From the NCBI RefSeq assembly GCF_002160815.1, contig NZ_NFLH01000004.1, positions 1-64,000 of the forward strand: a stretch of 64,000 nt of DNA, in the 5' to 3' direction. A program made the position numbers and the translations under genes. The stretch comes from Massilimicrobiota sp. An134 (GTDB taxonomy: Bacteria > Bacillota_I > Bacilli_A > Erysipelotrichales > Coprobacillaceae). Each line of letters starts with the position of its first letter. Positions within the stretch are counted from its first letter, which is position 1. Shown one piece after another: positions 17,415-26,174 of the stretch. Below the pieces are notes generated by a model. That model was not told the DNA's origin, did not search any database, and saw nothing but the letters and a program-made list of their open reading frames with translations.

Positions 17415-18920
17415 ATGAAAAAAATATTCGTTGGGCTCATAACACTTTTATTATTGGTGGGATGTAGTCAAAATCAAAAACTAAACTACTTTATGTTAAC
17501 AAATGATAAAGAATTAAGCGCTTTATATAATTCTGAAGGTGAACAAATAACAGAATATCAATACCAATCATTTGAACGTGTTGGGAACTTAGGATATATT
17601 GTCACTAATAGTCAAAAACAAGTGGGATTGATTTCATTGGATGGTGATGAAATGATCCCAATGGGTGAATATGAAACGCTAGAAAGTGTAGATCAGATGT
17701 TTTTTGCGACTAAAAAAGAAGAAAAGAAAAAAGATGATCAAAAACAGGATAATCAAAAACAAGAAGAAACTTCTCAAAATCAATTGGTTAAAGATAATCT
17801 TTATGTTTTAAATAGTGAAGGCGAAATTTTATATCAAGCCAATGACAAAACAAGTATTATGAAAACTGATTTACCAGTGATTTATCAGGATAAAGAATAT
17901 ATTGTTTTATATCGAAATGGTGAAGAACTTTATAGAGGAAAAGATGCTGTGACATATGTTTCACAATATCAAAATGGAAAATCTATGGTTGTTGGATTTA
18001 AAGATAAGAATCACTTTTATTATGTGACTGGTCATAAAGATAAAGATTTTGATCTTGAAGTAGAAAAAGGAACTTATACATTTTTACTTCAAAATGATGC
18101 TGGATGTATCATTAATGATGAGAAGTTAAAAAGTATGATATATATTGATTTTCAAAATCAAAAGGTTTATCAAAACAACATTGCGATTAAAGATGCTTAT
18201 TTTGATAATAAAGATAATATTATTTTAACTTCTGATGATAAAACTTATCTTTATTCTATTGGTGGTGTTCCAACTTTAATTAATACTTATTACTATGATA
18301 CACAAACATATTTAATACGTGAAGAAAAGGTTTATGGACCACATTATATATATAAAGATGGAAAGTCAAAAGGAACACTTGAAAATTGTCAATTATATCC
18401 TAATGTGCAGGAATTAAATTTTGAAATGTATCCAGTTTATGTACAAGAAAAAGGATATGTCTATTATAATTTTGACAATAAACAGGTGTTTGACCAAACA
18501 TATCTTGAAGCGAATCCATTTGATGCTTGTGGTAGAGCTATTGTGAAAATTGATGATCAAGGTTATTCATTAATCGACGATAAAGGTGAAAAATTGACAG
18601 AAAAAGCATATTATCGTATGGAGTACATAGGCAGTTCATATTATGCGGTTTATAATGAAAATGGTATGTATGGTATTATTGATATAACAGGAGAAGAAGT
18701 CTTCCCTGTTGAATATACATCTTTACCAGAAACACCTTTAATTGAATATAATGATGAAAATTATTTGTTATTGAATAAAAATGGAAGAAGTTATGTCTAT
18801 AGTATAGATGATGATATGGAAGAATTGTTTTCTATTGAAGGAGATTTAACATTCCATAATGAGGGATATTTTTCAGACGGATATCATTATTATACAATTG
18901 AGGGAGAAAGTATAGAATAA
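17415..18920 (+). CDS. WG-repeat lipoprotein
   Basis: The 501-residue protein has a lipoprotein signal peptide, MKKIFVGLITLLLLVGCSQ, with lipidation predicted at Cys17. A charged, Gln/Lys/Glu-rich linker at about 97-122 has low complexity. The rest resembles WG (KWG-type) beta repeats: SLIDDKGEKLTEKAYYRMEY and YGIIDITGEEVFPVEYTSL show the repeated GxxxI-D-G-E-P-x-Y rhythm. Such proteins sit on the outer face of the membrane; their ligands are unknown. It is nine bases upstream of the membrane methyltransferase-like gene and probably co-transcribed with it. Confidence 0.72.
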   Translation: MKKIFVGLITLLLLVGCSQNQKLNYFMLTNDKELSALYNSEGEQITEYQYQSFERVGNLGYIVTNSQKQVGLISLDGDEMIPMGEYETLESVDQMFFATKKEEKKKDDQKQDNQKQEETSQNQLVKDNLYVLNSEGEILYQANDKTSIMKTDLPVIYQDKEYIVLYRNGEELYRGKDAVTYVSQYQNGKSMVVGFKDKNHFYYVTGHKDKDFDLEVEKGTYTFLLQNDAGCIINDEKLKSMIYIDFQNQKVYQNNIAIKDAYFDNKDNIILTSDDKTYLYSIGGVPTLINTYYYDTQTYLIREEKVYGPHYIYKDGKSKGTLENCQLYPNVQELNFEMYPVYVQEKGYVYYNFDNKQVFDQTYLEANPFDACGRAIVKIDDQGYSLIDDKGEKLTEKAYYRMEYIGSSYYAVYNENGMYGIIDITGEEVFPVEYTSLPETPLIEYNDENYLLLNKNGRSYVYSIDDDMEELFSIEGDLTFHNEGYFSDGYHYYTIEGESIE

Positions 18921-18929
18921 GGAGTTTAT

Positions 18930-19982
18930 ATGGAATATTTAATGATATTATTATTAATTTTTATAGCAGTGTTATTTTTAATGCAGGTCGTCTTTTTTGA
19001 AATAACAAAAAGTAAAATGGAAAAGATGAACAATATGAACTGGTTTTTATCTTTAGATAAACCATTTAATTATAATCGTGTTGGATATATGGTCTTTCTT
19101 TGCTTTATCTGTTATTTGATTTCATCACCAGCACCACTGTTTAGTCTAGAGTGGTTTATTTACTTTGTCTTGTTTTTAGCAATGGGTATTGTTGCTGATG
19201 CAGTTGTTCAATATGCTATTTTGATATATAGTAAAAAAAGATGTCGTAGACAAATTGAAGATGCGCATTTATTACAAAATGAATTACAACATTTTACACC
19301 AAATGCTGATTTTGAAAAAGATTATACATTAACACCTCAAAATTATGATGAAACTTCAATTTTAAGACAATACATGACACCTGAAGATCATTTGGCTGTC
19401 ATGAGTGTGGATTCAGGAAAGTTTGCGAGTCAATTTAAAGATGATACGGAAGCGATGTTTGTTGTTGAACCTTATACGGATACACAAAGAGTACAGAGTC
19501 AGTTTGAAGATGATTCATCAGTCAAAGTCACAACATTGACACCAACTGGGAAAATGCCTTTTAAAGATGAAAAAATAGATATTATTATGTGCCAGGAATG
19601 TAATTATGATAAAAATGAAATCCAAAGAGTTTTGAAAAAAGGTGGATATTTCATTGTCAATCAGCATGGAACAGAGAATTTAAAAGAATTTGTTCGTTTA
19701 TATATGCCTTTCCAAATGAAAGGAAAGTGGGATGCTGAAAGCTGTGCACAGACTTTAGAAAGTATTGGTATGCGTGTTGTTGATAAATTTGAAGATTATG
19801 GAACAATTCGTTTTCATAGTATTCAGTCATTATATCAATATTTTACAAAAGTGTCACCAGACTTTGCGAATGTCAATAGATATCAGGTTTTCTATTTACA
19901 GGCCTTAAAAGAAATGAAAGATCATTCATATTTTGAAATGACAACACATCAATTTTTGGTTGTAGCACAAAAAACTTTTTAG
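18930..19982 (+). CDS. Membrane-anchored methyltransferase-like protein
   Basis: A 350-residue protein. About three hydrophobic segments fill residues 1-105, followed by a soluble C-terminal domain. The latter reads like a class I SAM methyltransferase: AVMSVDSGKFASQF where motif I should be, KMPFKDEKIDIIMCQE as the post-motif strand, EIQRVLKKGGYFIVNQHG, and a late LYQYFTKVSPDF block known from that group. Motif I lacks the usual GxGxG glycines, so SAM binding is doubtful. AAGGAG precedes the ATG, and a terminator overlaps the stop. Confidence 0.6.
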   Translation: MEYLMILLLIFIAVLFLMQVVFFEITKSKMEKMNNMNWFLSLDKPFNYNRVGYMVFLCFICYLISSPAPLFSLEWFIYFVLFLAMGIVADAVVQYAILIYSKKRCRRQIEDAHLLQNELQHFTPNADFEKDYTLTPQNYDETSILRQYMTPEDHLAVMSVDSGKFASQFKDDTEAMFVVEPYTDTQRVQSQFEDDSSVKVTTLTPTGKMPFKDEKIDIIMCQECNYDKNEIQRVLKKGGYFIVNQHGTENLKEFVRLYMPFQMKGKWDAESCAQTLESIGMRVVDKFEDYGTIRFHSIQSLYQYFTKVSPDFANVNRYQVFYLQALKEMKDHSYFEMTTHQFLVVAQKTF

Positions 19983-20010
19983 GAGAATTTTGAGTCAATT
20001 CTCCTTTTTA
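19981..20010 (+). terminator. Terminator of the WG lipoprotein operon
   Basis: AGGAGAATT at 19981-19989 pairs with AATTCTCCT at 19997-20005, followed by TTTTTA. The stem begins in the stop codon. Confidence 0.8.
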
Positions 20011-20086
20011 TATGAAGTTTTATTCATTATATCAATGCTTTTTGGAATAGAAAAAAAGAGTTAAAATACTTGACAAAAAAATATTA

Positions 20087-20100
20087 TGAAAGCGTATTAA
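20087..20100 (+). promoter_or_regulatory. cre-like site upstream of ptsH
   Basis: TGAAAGCGTATTAA fits 12 of 14 positions of the CcpA consensus. TTGACA lies just upstream at 20070-20075. A second, extended -10 promoter (TGTTATAAT, box at 20140-20145) is closer to the gene. The site could let CcpA act on the upstream promoter only. Confidence 0.45.
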
Positions 20101-20178
20101 AAACTTTTGAAAATGTATGGAAAAGTAATTGAAATGTGTTATAATAAGACTATAAATTATTAAGGAGGAGTCAATAAG

Positions 20179-20448
20179 ATGGCAGAAAAATTATCTTTTG
20201 TAGTTTCAGATCCAGTTGGATTACATGCTAGACCTGCAACTATCTTAGTCAACCAAGCTAGCAAATTTACTAGCAATATCAAATTATGTTACAATGGTAA
20301 AGAAGTTAATTTGAAGTCAATTATGGGTGTTATGTCTTTAGGTGTTCCTACTAAAGCTACTGTAGAAATCGTAGCTGAAGGTGAAGATGAAAAAGACGTA
20401 ATCGCATCAATTGCTAAAGTTATTAAAGAACAAAAAGTTGCTGAATAA
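20179..20448 (+). CDS. ptsH: Phosphocarrier protein HPr
   Basis: HPr carries phosphate from enzyme I to the sugar-specific PTS enzymes, and its serine-phosphorylated form is the CcpA corepressor. In this 89-residue protein the active-site histidine is in GLHARPA (His16 counting Met) and the regulatory serine in KSIMGVMSLG (Ser47). AAGGAGGAG precedes the ATG. Unlike in many Bacillota, no ptsI follows; a terminator comes directly after, so enzyme I must be encoded elsewhere. Confidence 0.96.
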   Translation: MAEKLSFVVSDPVGLHARPATILVNQASKFTSNIKLCYNGKEVNLKSIMGVMSLGVPTKATVEIVAEGEDEKDVIASIAKVIKEQKVAE

Positions 20449-20468
20449 TATTAGGCTTCAAATACATG

Positions 20469-20497
20469 GAACTATACATTTTGTATAGTTCTTTTTT
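20469..20497 (+). terminator. Terminator of ptsH
   Basis: GAACTATACA pairs with TGTATAGTTC around a TTT loop, followed by TTTTTTC. Confidence 0.88.
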
Positions 20498-20504
20498 CTT
20501 TTGT

Positions 20505-20561
20505 TTGACAATAGAAAGCAAAGTGATAAAATATATTTAGATATTTAGATAAATATCTAAA
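20505..20561 (+). promoter_or_regulatory. Promoter and operator of the sdpR/sdpI-like pair
   Basis: TTGACA at 20505-20510 and TAAAAT at 20527-20532 are 16 bases apart. Directly downstream lie three half-sites: TTTAGAT at 20536 and 20544, and the inverted ATCTAAA at 20555. The last two form an inverted repeat with a four-base centre, typical of ArsR-family operators, positioned to block transcription of its own operon. Confidence 0.65.
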
Positions 20562-20580
20562 TATTAAAGGAGGGAGAGAT

Positions 20581-20850
20581 ATGGGTGATGCATTTAAAGC
20601 GTTAAGTGATCCAACGAGAAGAAGAATCTTAGAGTTGTTACAGGATAGACCTTTAAATGCTGGAGAAATTGCAGATTGTTTTCAAATGACGAAACCATCT
20701 ATATCACATCATTTATCTATTTTGAAATCAAGTGGTTTGATCATTGATGAAAGACAGGGGCAGAATATTGTTTATAGTATTGATATGTCTGTTTTTCAAG
20801 AAGTAATGAAGTGGTTTATGAATTTTATTGATATGGGGGATGAAAAATGA
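20581..20850 (+). CDS. ArsR-family repressor, SdpR-like
   Basis: The 89-residue winged-helix protein reads AFKALSDPTRRRILELLQDRPLNAGEI, then FQMTKPSISHHLSILKSSGLI with the recognition helix near 35-50. It has no metal-binding cysteine motif, which together with the SdpI-type gene overlapping its end by four bases points to the SdpR group: autorepressors whose activity is relieved by the membrane partner. AAGGAGG precedes the ATG. It is likely to bind the TTTAGAT half-sites in its own promoter. Confidence 0.85.
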   Translation: MGDAFKALSDPTRRRILELLQDRPLNAGEIADCFQMTKPSISHHLSILKSSGLIIDERQGQNIVYSIDMSVFQEVMKWFMNFIDMGDEK

Positions 20851-21488
20851 GAATAAAAGTTTTTGATGGAATCTTGTGGGGAGTGACTTTTCTTTTGGTA
20901 GTGACTGTCTTTTTGATGCCAGATACAGTCCCTTTACATTGGGATGAAAACTGGCAAATTGATGGTTATGGCAGTCGTTATATGTTTTTGATTCTGGCTT
21001 TTATACCAATGACCATCTATTATGGGATGTCACTTACAAAGCATATTGATCCTAAAAGAATGAATTTGGAAAAAAGAAAGAAAACATATCGCCTTTTTCA
21101 ATATGGTTTAACAGTGTTCTTTTTGATTCTTGCTGCTTTTTTTGAATATTCAGCTTTTAATCCCCAACAAGATGGTGAACAGTTTGTGTTATTGTTAGTG
21201 TCTGTCTTATTAATAGGAATGGGTAATTATTTACCTAAAATACCGCAAAATTACTTCTTTGGTGTCAAAACACCATGGACACTAGCAAGTGAATATGTTT
21301 GGAAAAAGACACATAAAATTAGTGGATATTGTTTTGTGATGATTGGATTAATAAATGGTATAAGTGCATTAGTACATTTTTCTTACACTTATCTGGTATT
21401 GATGATTGGTATTATAGGTATGACTATATTTATTTATGTGTATTCTTATTTTTTATTTAGAAAATGTAGTCAAAAGATTGACGAGTAA
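20847..21488 (+). CDS. SdpI-family membrane protein
   Basis: The 213-residue integral membrane protein starts with a DUF1648-type segment (VPLHWDENWQIDGYGSRY, about 27-44) and has six or so membrane helices with the SdpI signature GNYLPKIPQNYFFGVKTPWTL and THKISGY. In B. subtilis SdpI protects against the SDP toxin and tethers SdpR to the membrane. No sdpABC toxin genes are visible here, so it may guard against toxins of other cells. Start and stop overlap ATGA with the repressor gene. Confidence 0.85.
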   Translation: MRIKVFDGILWGVTFLLVVTVFLMPDTVPLHWDENWQIDGYGSRYMFLILAFIPMTIYYGMSLTKHIDPKRMNLEKRKKTYRLFQYGLTVFFLILAAFFEYSAFNPQQDGEQFVLLLVSVLLIGMGNYLPKIPQNYFFGVKTPWTLASEYVWKKTHKISGYCFVMIGLINGISALVHFSYTYLVLMIGIIGMTIFIYVYSYFLFRKCSQKIDE

Positions 21489-21558
21489 ATATTAAAGATA
21501 TAAAATATATAATATAAATAATATTAATAATTATTTATAGAAAGAGAGGATATATAAG

Positions 21559-22287
21559 ATGTTAAAGATTGAACATTTAACAAAGAAATATGATCAATAT
21601 AAAGCTGTTAATGATTTATCATTGCATATTGAAAGAGGACATATTTATGGCTTTATTGGTCATAATGGGGCAGGAAAAACAACAACATTGAAAGCTGTTG
21701 CTGGTATTATGCCTTTTGATGAAGGGGAAATCATTATTAATGGAAAATCAATGAAAAGTCATGCTTTAGAATGTAAGCAAATCATGGCTTATATACCAGA
21801 TAATCCAGATTTATATGAATATCTCACAGGAATTCAATATTTAAATTTTGTGGCAGATGTTTATCAGGTATCAAAAGCACAAAGAGAAGAACGTATATCA
21901 AAATATGCAGATTTATTTGAATTAACAAGTGATCTGGCTCAACCTATTAGTGCTTATTCACATGGGATGAAACAAAAGTTAGCGATTATTTCAGCTTTTA
22001 TACATCAACCACAATTAATTTTAATGGATGAACCATTTGTTGGATTGGATCCAAAAGCTTCACATTTATTAAAACAAATCATGCGTGATCATTGTGATCG
22101 TGGTGGTGCCATTTTCTTTTCAACACATGTTTTGGAAGTGGCTGAAAAGTTATGTGATCGTATTGCGATTATTAAACAAGGAAAATTGATTGTCAGTGGA
22201 AAGACTCAAGATGTAATTGGTGATGAATCACTTGAAGATGTTTTCTTAGAGTTGGAGGATGATGACAATGTTAATGACGCTCATTAA
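21559..22287 (+). CDS. ABC transporter ATP-binding protein
   Basis: The 242-residue ATPase contains Walker A GHNGAGKTT near 36-44, a Q-loop region, the signature AYSHGMKQKLAI near 135, Walker B LILMDEPFVGLDP and the switch histidine in STHVLE. It resembles the YtrB/YxlF-type subunits of drug- or peptide-export ABC transporters. Its last codons overlap the permease gene that follows. It lies 70 AT-rich bases after the sdpI-like gene and may belong to the same transcript. Confidence 0.9.
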   Translation: MLKIEHLTKKYDQYKAVNDLSLHIERGHIYGFIGHNGAGKTTTLKAVAGIMPFDEGEIIINGKSMKSHALECKQIMAYIPDNPDLYEYLTGIQYLNFVADVYQVSKAQREERISKYADLFELTSDLAQPISAYSHGMKQKLAIISAFIHQPQLILMDEPFVGLDPKASHLLKQIMRDHCDRGGAIFFSTHVLEVAEKLCDRIAIIKQGKLIVSGKTQDVIGDESLEDVFLELEDDDNVNDAH

Positions 22288-23863
22288 GATTAGATTGCAG
22301 TGTATTTTATTAAGACAAACAAAAAGTTCTAAGAAAAAAGGGAACAGTATTGGAAAGCTGATATTATTTGGTTTATTGTTTGCTTATGTAGGTGTTGTCT
22401 TTATTGGCATGTTTGGGATGTTGTTTTATTCTTTGATTGAACCATTTTCAATGATGGGGATTGAATGGTTATACTTTGCTTTAATGGCATTATTCATTAT
22501 TTTGCTTTGCTTTATAGGAAGTATTTTCTTAACACATCATGAAATTTATGAAGCTAAAGATAATGAATTGTTGTTGGCTATGCCTATTAAAAATAGTGAT
22601 ATTTTATTGAGTCGTGTGTTTACAATTTTGATTTTAAATTATGTCTATGAGTCTTTGATTGCGATACCAGCTTTCTATGTTTATATCACTAATGTCGGTA
22701 TGACGATGATTGAAATCTTTATGTTTATTATTGTTGTTTTGACACTACCATTGTTTGTTTTAGCGTTATCTTGTTTATTTAGCTGGATTTTAGCTCATGT
22801 GCTTGTCAAAATTCATCGCTTCAAAACGGTTATTTCTATTGTATTATTTGTAGGTTTCTTTGGTTTATATATGTATGCTGTGAACTCTTTACAGACATAT
22901 CTTGTATGGCTTGTTGAAAATGGTAAGAGTATTGCTGAAGCAATTGAAAAAACAGTCTTTCCATTATATCATTTAAGCATTGCTTTAACTAAGGGAAATA
23001 TAGGTAGCTTTGTGATTTATCTTATTTGTGCCTTATTGCCATTTATTATTGTGATTTATTTATTATCTATGAACTTTACGAAAATGGCAACTTCAAAACC
23101 TAAGATGAAAAAAGCCATCTATAAAGCAAAACCAATGAAGCAAAATACAATGTTTAAAGCTCTTGTCATCAGAGAAATCAAACATTTTACTTCTAATGCG
23201 ATGGTGATGTTGAATGGAGCAATGGGTATTATTCTTTGTATCATCGCTGCGGGAGCTGTCTTGATTTATCAAGATGAAATTCAAATGATTGCTTCTATTC
23301 CTCAGATTCAAGAATATATGACTCCAGTGTTATGTTTAATGGTTATTGCTTTATCATCATTAAATATGATCAGTGCATCCTCTATTTCTTTAGAAGGAGA
23401 TCGTTTCTGGATTATTAAATCACTCCCTATAACAACACAGGATATTTTAAATTCAAAATTAGCTATGCATGCTTTCTTATGTATTCCCGGTGGTTTAATT
23501 CTTTCTGTCGCTTTGATTTATGTGACAGGTATTGGAATGATTGATAGCTTACTTGTCTTGGTTGTTCCTATCTTATTTACACTATTGATTGATTTCTTAG
23601 GATTATTACTCAATTTATGGAAGCCTAAGTTTGACTGGGTTAATGAAACAGTCTGTGTGAAACAGAGTTTACCTGTTGTTTTAACGATGTTTATTTCAAT
23701 GGGGGTTGCGATTGTTATCGCAATGGTTTATGGATTATGGTTGATCAATCTTATGTCTGTGTCTATGTATATGTATAGTGTGATTATTGTGATGGTTCTA
23801 TTAGACATTATTCTTTATTATATGATTCATACATGGGGTGTTCAACAGTTTGATAGTATTTAG
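22268..23863 (+). CDS. ABC transporter permease
   Basis: This integral membrane protein of about 531 residues has around 12 hydrophobic segments in two halves and a cytoplasmic basic region near 280-300 (SKPKMKKAIYKAKPMK). It is the partner of the ATPase whose gene it overlaps by 20 bases. I chose ATG 22268 because GGAGG at 22254-22258 is well spaced for it; ATG 22259 is too close. The large two-fold permeases with such ATPases usually export hydrophobic compounds or peptides; the cargo is unknown. Confidence 0.82.
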   Translation: MLMTLIKIRLQCILLRQTKSSKKKGNSIGKLILFGLLFAYVGVVFIGMFGMLFYSLIEPFSMMGIEWLYFALMALFIILLCFIGSIFLTHHEIYEAKDNELLLAMPIKNSDILLSRVFTILILNYVYESLIAIPAFYVYITNVGMTMIEIFMFIIVVLTLPLFVLALSCLFSWILAHVLVKIHRFKTVISIVLFVGFFGLYMYAVNSLQTYLVWLVENGKSIAEAIEKTVFPLYHLSIALTKGNIGSFVIYLICALLPFIIVIYLLSMNFTKMATSKPKMKKAIYKAKPMKQNTMFKALVIREIKHFTSNAMVMLNGAMGIILCIIAAGAVLIYQDEIQMIASIPQIQEYMTPVLCLMVIALSSLNMISASSISLEGDRFWIIKSLPITTQDILNSKLAMHAFLCIPGGLILSVALIYVTGIGMIDSLLVLVVPILFTLLIDFLGLLLNLWKPKFDWVNETVCVKQSLPVVLTMFISMGVAIVIAMVYGLWLINLMSVSMYMYSVIIVMVLLDIILYYMIHTWGVQQFDSI

Positions 23864-23870
23864 AGTTTTT

Positions 23871-23905
23871 AAAAATAAGATTCGAGATTGAATCTTATTT
23901 TTATT
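23871..23905 (+). terminator. Terminator of the ABC transporter operon
   Basis: A 13-base stem (23871-23883 with 23890-23902) around a GAGATT loop, with A and T at the outer ends so that it could work in both directions. Confidence 0.85.
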
Positions 23906-23980
23906 TAGCTTGAATCCATGTATAATATGATTAGGATTTATAAGAAGTTCATTGATATGTTGAAAGGAGGTTGATGTTAT

Positions 23981-24559
23981 ATGGTGAAATTAAGCGATGA
24001 ATATATTCAAAAAGTGATTGTCAATGGTAATGTTGAGCATAATCAGACCATTCAATTAAACCCATATGATGAAAAATGGCCTGCTTTATTTGAAAGAGAG
24101 AAGGAAAGAATTTTAAAAATATTAAAAGATAAAGCTTTGATGATTGAACATATAGGTTCAACATCTGTGCCAGGATTAATGGCTAAGCCTATTATTGATA
24201 TTTTACTTGTTGTTGAAGATGCAGGCAAAGAAGAAGATTATATGGATGATTTATGTCGGCATGGTTATATTTTAAGAGTGAGGGAACCAGATTTTGAAAA
24301 TCATCATATGTTTAAAGGACCAGATACTGATATTCATTTACATGTTTTTTCAAAAGGGTCAAAAGAAATTGAAAAGTATCTTCTGTTTAGGAATTATTTA
24401 CGTTGTCATGCTGATGCGAGGCAACTTTATGAGAATACAAAAAAAGAGTTAGCAAAGAAAACATGGAAATATGTACAGAACTATGCTGATGCCAAAAGTG
24501 AAGTTGTTCAAAAAATTCTCAGTGATGCCATTCAAGAGAACAAGACAAATCAAGAATAA
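23981..24559 (+). CDS. GrpB/UPF0157 nucleotidyltransferase-like protein
   Basis: The 192-residue protein has the family signature LMIEHIGSTSVPGLMAKPII at about 60-79, then DILLVVED and HHMFKGPDTDIHLHVF. GrpB-domain proteins have a nucleotidyltransferase fold, and some are fused to CoaE; this one stands free. Its reaction is not known. AAAGGAGG precedes the ATG. The SpoVG-like gene follows after 27 bases. Confidence 0.85.
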   Translation: MVKLSDEYIQKVIVNGNVEHNQTIQLNPYDEKWPALFEREKERILKILKDKALMIEHIGSTSVPGLMAKPIIDILLVVEDAGKEEDYMDDLCRHGYILRVREPDFENHHMFKGPDTDIHLHVFSKGSKEIEKYLLFRNYLRCHADARQLYENTKKELAKKTWKYVQNYADAKSEVVQKILSDAIQENKTNQE

Positions 24560-24586
24560 AAAGAAAATACAGAAAGGAAAGATTAT

Positions 24587-24931
24587 ATGATAGATACAAT
24601 AAAAATAACAAAGGTTTATCATGGCGGAAGTTTAAAAGCCTCTGCTACTTTAACAATAGGAGGCGTTCTTGCTTTACATGATATTAAAATTATAGAAAAA
24701 GAAAATGGATATTTTATTGCCATGCCAAGTCAGTTAATCAAAGGTGAATATAGAGATATTTATCATCCTATTTCAGCACCTGCTCGCCAAGTCTTTGAAA
24801 ATCTTCTTTTAAGATGCGTTGAAGATCTGATGCAATCTCAAGAAAGTTCACTCTTTTATCAATGTCAAAATACAAATATTCCATTTCTCGATTTAACTTA
24901 TGATGATTTTCAAATTGTGAATCAATCATAG
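24587..24931 (+). CDS. SpoVG-like regulatory protein
   Basis: The 114-residue protein follows the SpoVG pattern: IDTIKITKVYHGGSLKASATLTI, then HDIKIIEKENGYFIAMPS and GEYRDIYHPIS. SpoVG proteins bind RNA and DNA and modulate septation, capsule or stress genes in Bacillota. The sequence departs from the strict consensus and carries a longer C-terminal tail, so this may be a divergent paralogue. It ends six bases inside the opposing DUF1294 gene, and no terminator lies between. Confidence 0.72.
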   Translation: MIDTIKITKVYHGGSLKASATLTIGGVLALHDIKIIEKENGYFIAMPSQLIKGEYRDIYHPISAPARQVFENLLLRCVEDLMQSQESSLFYQCQNTNIPFLDLTYDDFQIVNQS

Positions 24932-25180
24932 ATGAAAATGCAGTTTATATATGATCATCATCTGTATGATGACAATTATAGGAATACCCCATACAAAATA
25001 CCAATGTTTAGTTTTATGATGAAATAGATACATCCCTAGCCATACGCCTAAGCTGCCACCGATAATGGCAACTGTAAAAAGTGCTTTTTCACTTATACGA
25101 TATAAGTGATGCTTGGCTTTGGATTTATCTATTTTCATTATTATAAAGCCAATACAATTGATAATAAGGAAATAAATCAT
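24926..25180 (-). CDS. DUF1294 membrane protein
   Basis: About 84 residues with three hydrophobic segments. The family pattern is clear: IMKIDKSKAKHHLYRISEKAL, then GGSLGVWLGMYLFHHKTKH, ending in a short basic tail. I use ATG 25180, which has AAAGGAG at a good distance; the upstream ATG at 25198 overlaps the LysR stop. It is in the same transcript as that LysR gene, 14 bases downstream. The function of DUF1294 proteins is unknown. Confidence 0.78.
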   Translation of the reverse strand: MIYFLIINCIGFIIMKIDKSKAKHHLYRISEKALFTVAIIGGSLGVWLGMYLFHHKTKHWYFVWGIPIIVIIQMMIIYKLHFHL

Positions 25181-25194
25181 AGAAAACTCCTTTC

Positions 25195-26061
25195 TCATTC
25201 TGTCATCATATGAAATAATTGCTGATACTCATCTTTATGAATATGTGATTTGAGATAAATGAAGTGCATAGGACGAGAAATATGAAAGTTTTCAATCTGT
25301 AATTCAATTAATTGTTGATTTTGTATTTCCTCTTTCACAACGCCAGCATATAAAAAAGTAACTGCCTGACTGTCCATAAGCAATGTTTTTATCATAGATA
25401 AACTACCCACTTCAATAAAATGTGAAAAACGTGAAAGAGGATAGATTGTCTGTTGTAAATAATTTTCTAGGATATCTCTTGTTCCTGAACCTTTTTCTCT
25501 AATGAGTAATGGATATGCAAAAAGCTGTTCAAATGTTATTTTTTGATGAGCTAAAGGATGATGAATACTTGCAACAGCAATAAATCTTTCCTGTTTTAAT
25601 AAATGATAATCAAATAATTGTGTATCAAACTGTCCTTCTACAAAAGCACATTCAACTTCACCATTAATGAGTTTTTGAATTAAAGTATACGTATTAGCAA
25701 CAACAATTTCACATGGACGAGAAGTTTGAATGAATTTTTTCGCAATCATATGAGGAATATAATAATCGGCAATGGATAATGTTGAGCCAATAGTTAAAGG
25801 TGGATAAGCTGTTTGGAGCTGTTTTTGGAAAAGATCTTCATTATGAATCTGTGTTTTGGCATAGTGATATAAAAGTTCACCCATTTTGGTGAGATGGAAA
25901 GATTTACGAGTGCTATCAATAAACTTTTGTTGATAATGTTCTTCCAGAGCTTTGATATGTTGTGTAACGGCAGGCTGAGTAATATGTAAATTTTTAGCTG
26001 CCTGAGTATAGTTTTGACATTCAACAACTTCTACGAATGTTCTCATTTTATCATCTATCAT
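25195..26061 (-). CDS. LysR-family regulator next to a YeiH-type transporter
   Basis: The 288-residue regulator has the LysR winged helix (MRTFVEVVECQNYTQAAKNL, then ITQPAVTQHIKALE) and an effector domain similar to CysL/YeiE regulators. GAGGTGA precedes the ATG. It diverges from a YeiH-family gene, the known arrangement for YeiE/CysL-type regulators that sense sulfite or related sulfur compounds; the ligand here is inferred only. Between them lies an AT-rich TTATAA repeat that could hold both promoters. Confidence 0.85.
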   Translation of the reverse strand: MIDDKMRTFVEVVECQNYTQAAKNLHITQPAVTQHIKALEEHYQQKFIDSTRKSFHLTKMGELLYHYAKTQIHNEDLFQKQLQTAYPPLTIGSTLSIADYYIPHMIAKKFIQTSRPCEIVVANTYTLIQKLINGEVECAFVEGQFDTQLFDYHLLKQERFIAVASIHHPLAHQKITFEQLFAYPLLIREKGSGTRDILENYLQQTIYPLSRFSHFIEVGSLSMIKTLLMDSQAVTFLYAGVVKEEIQNQQLIELQIENFHISRPMHFIYLKSHIHKDEYQQLFHMMTE

Positions 26062-26174
26062 GAAATCACCTCATCTTCATTATAATATATTGTTATAATA
26101 AATAAAATATCATAATTTTTATTTATATGAAAATTGTGGTAATATAACCCTGGTTGATAAGGGGAGATGACAAA

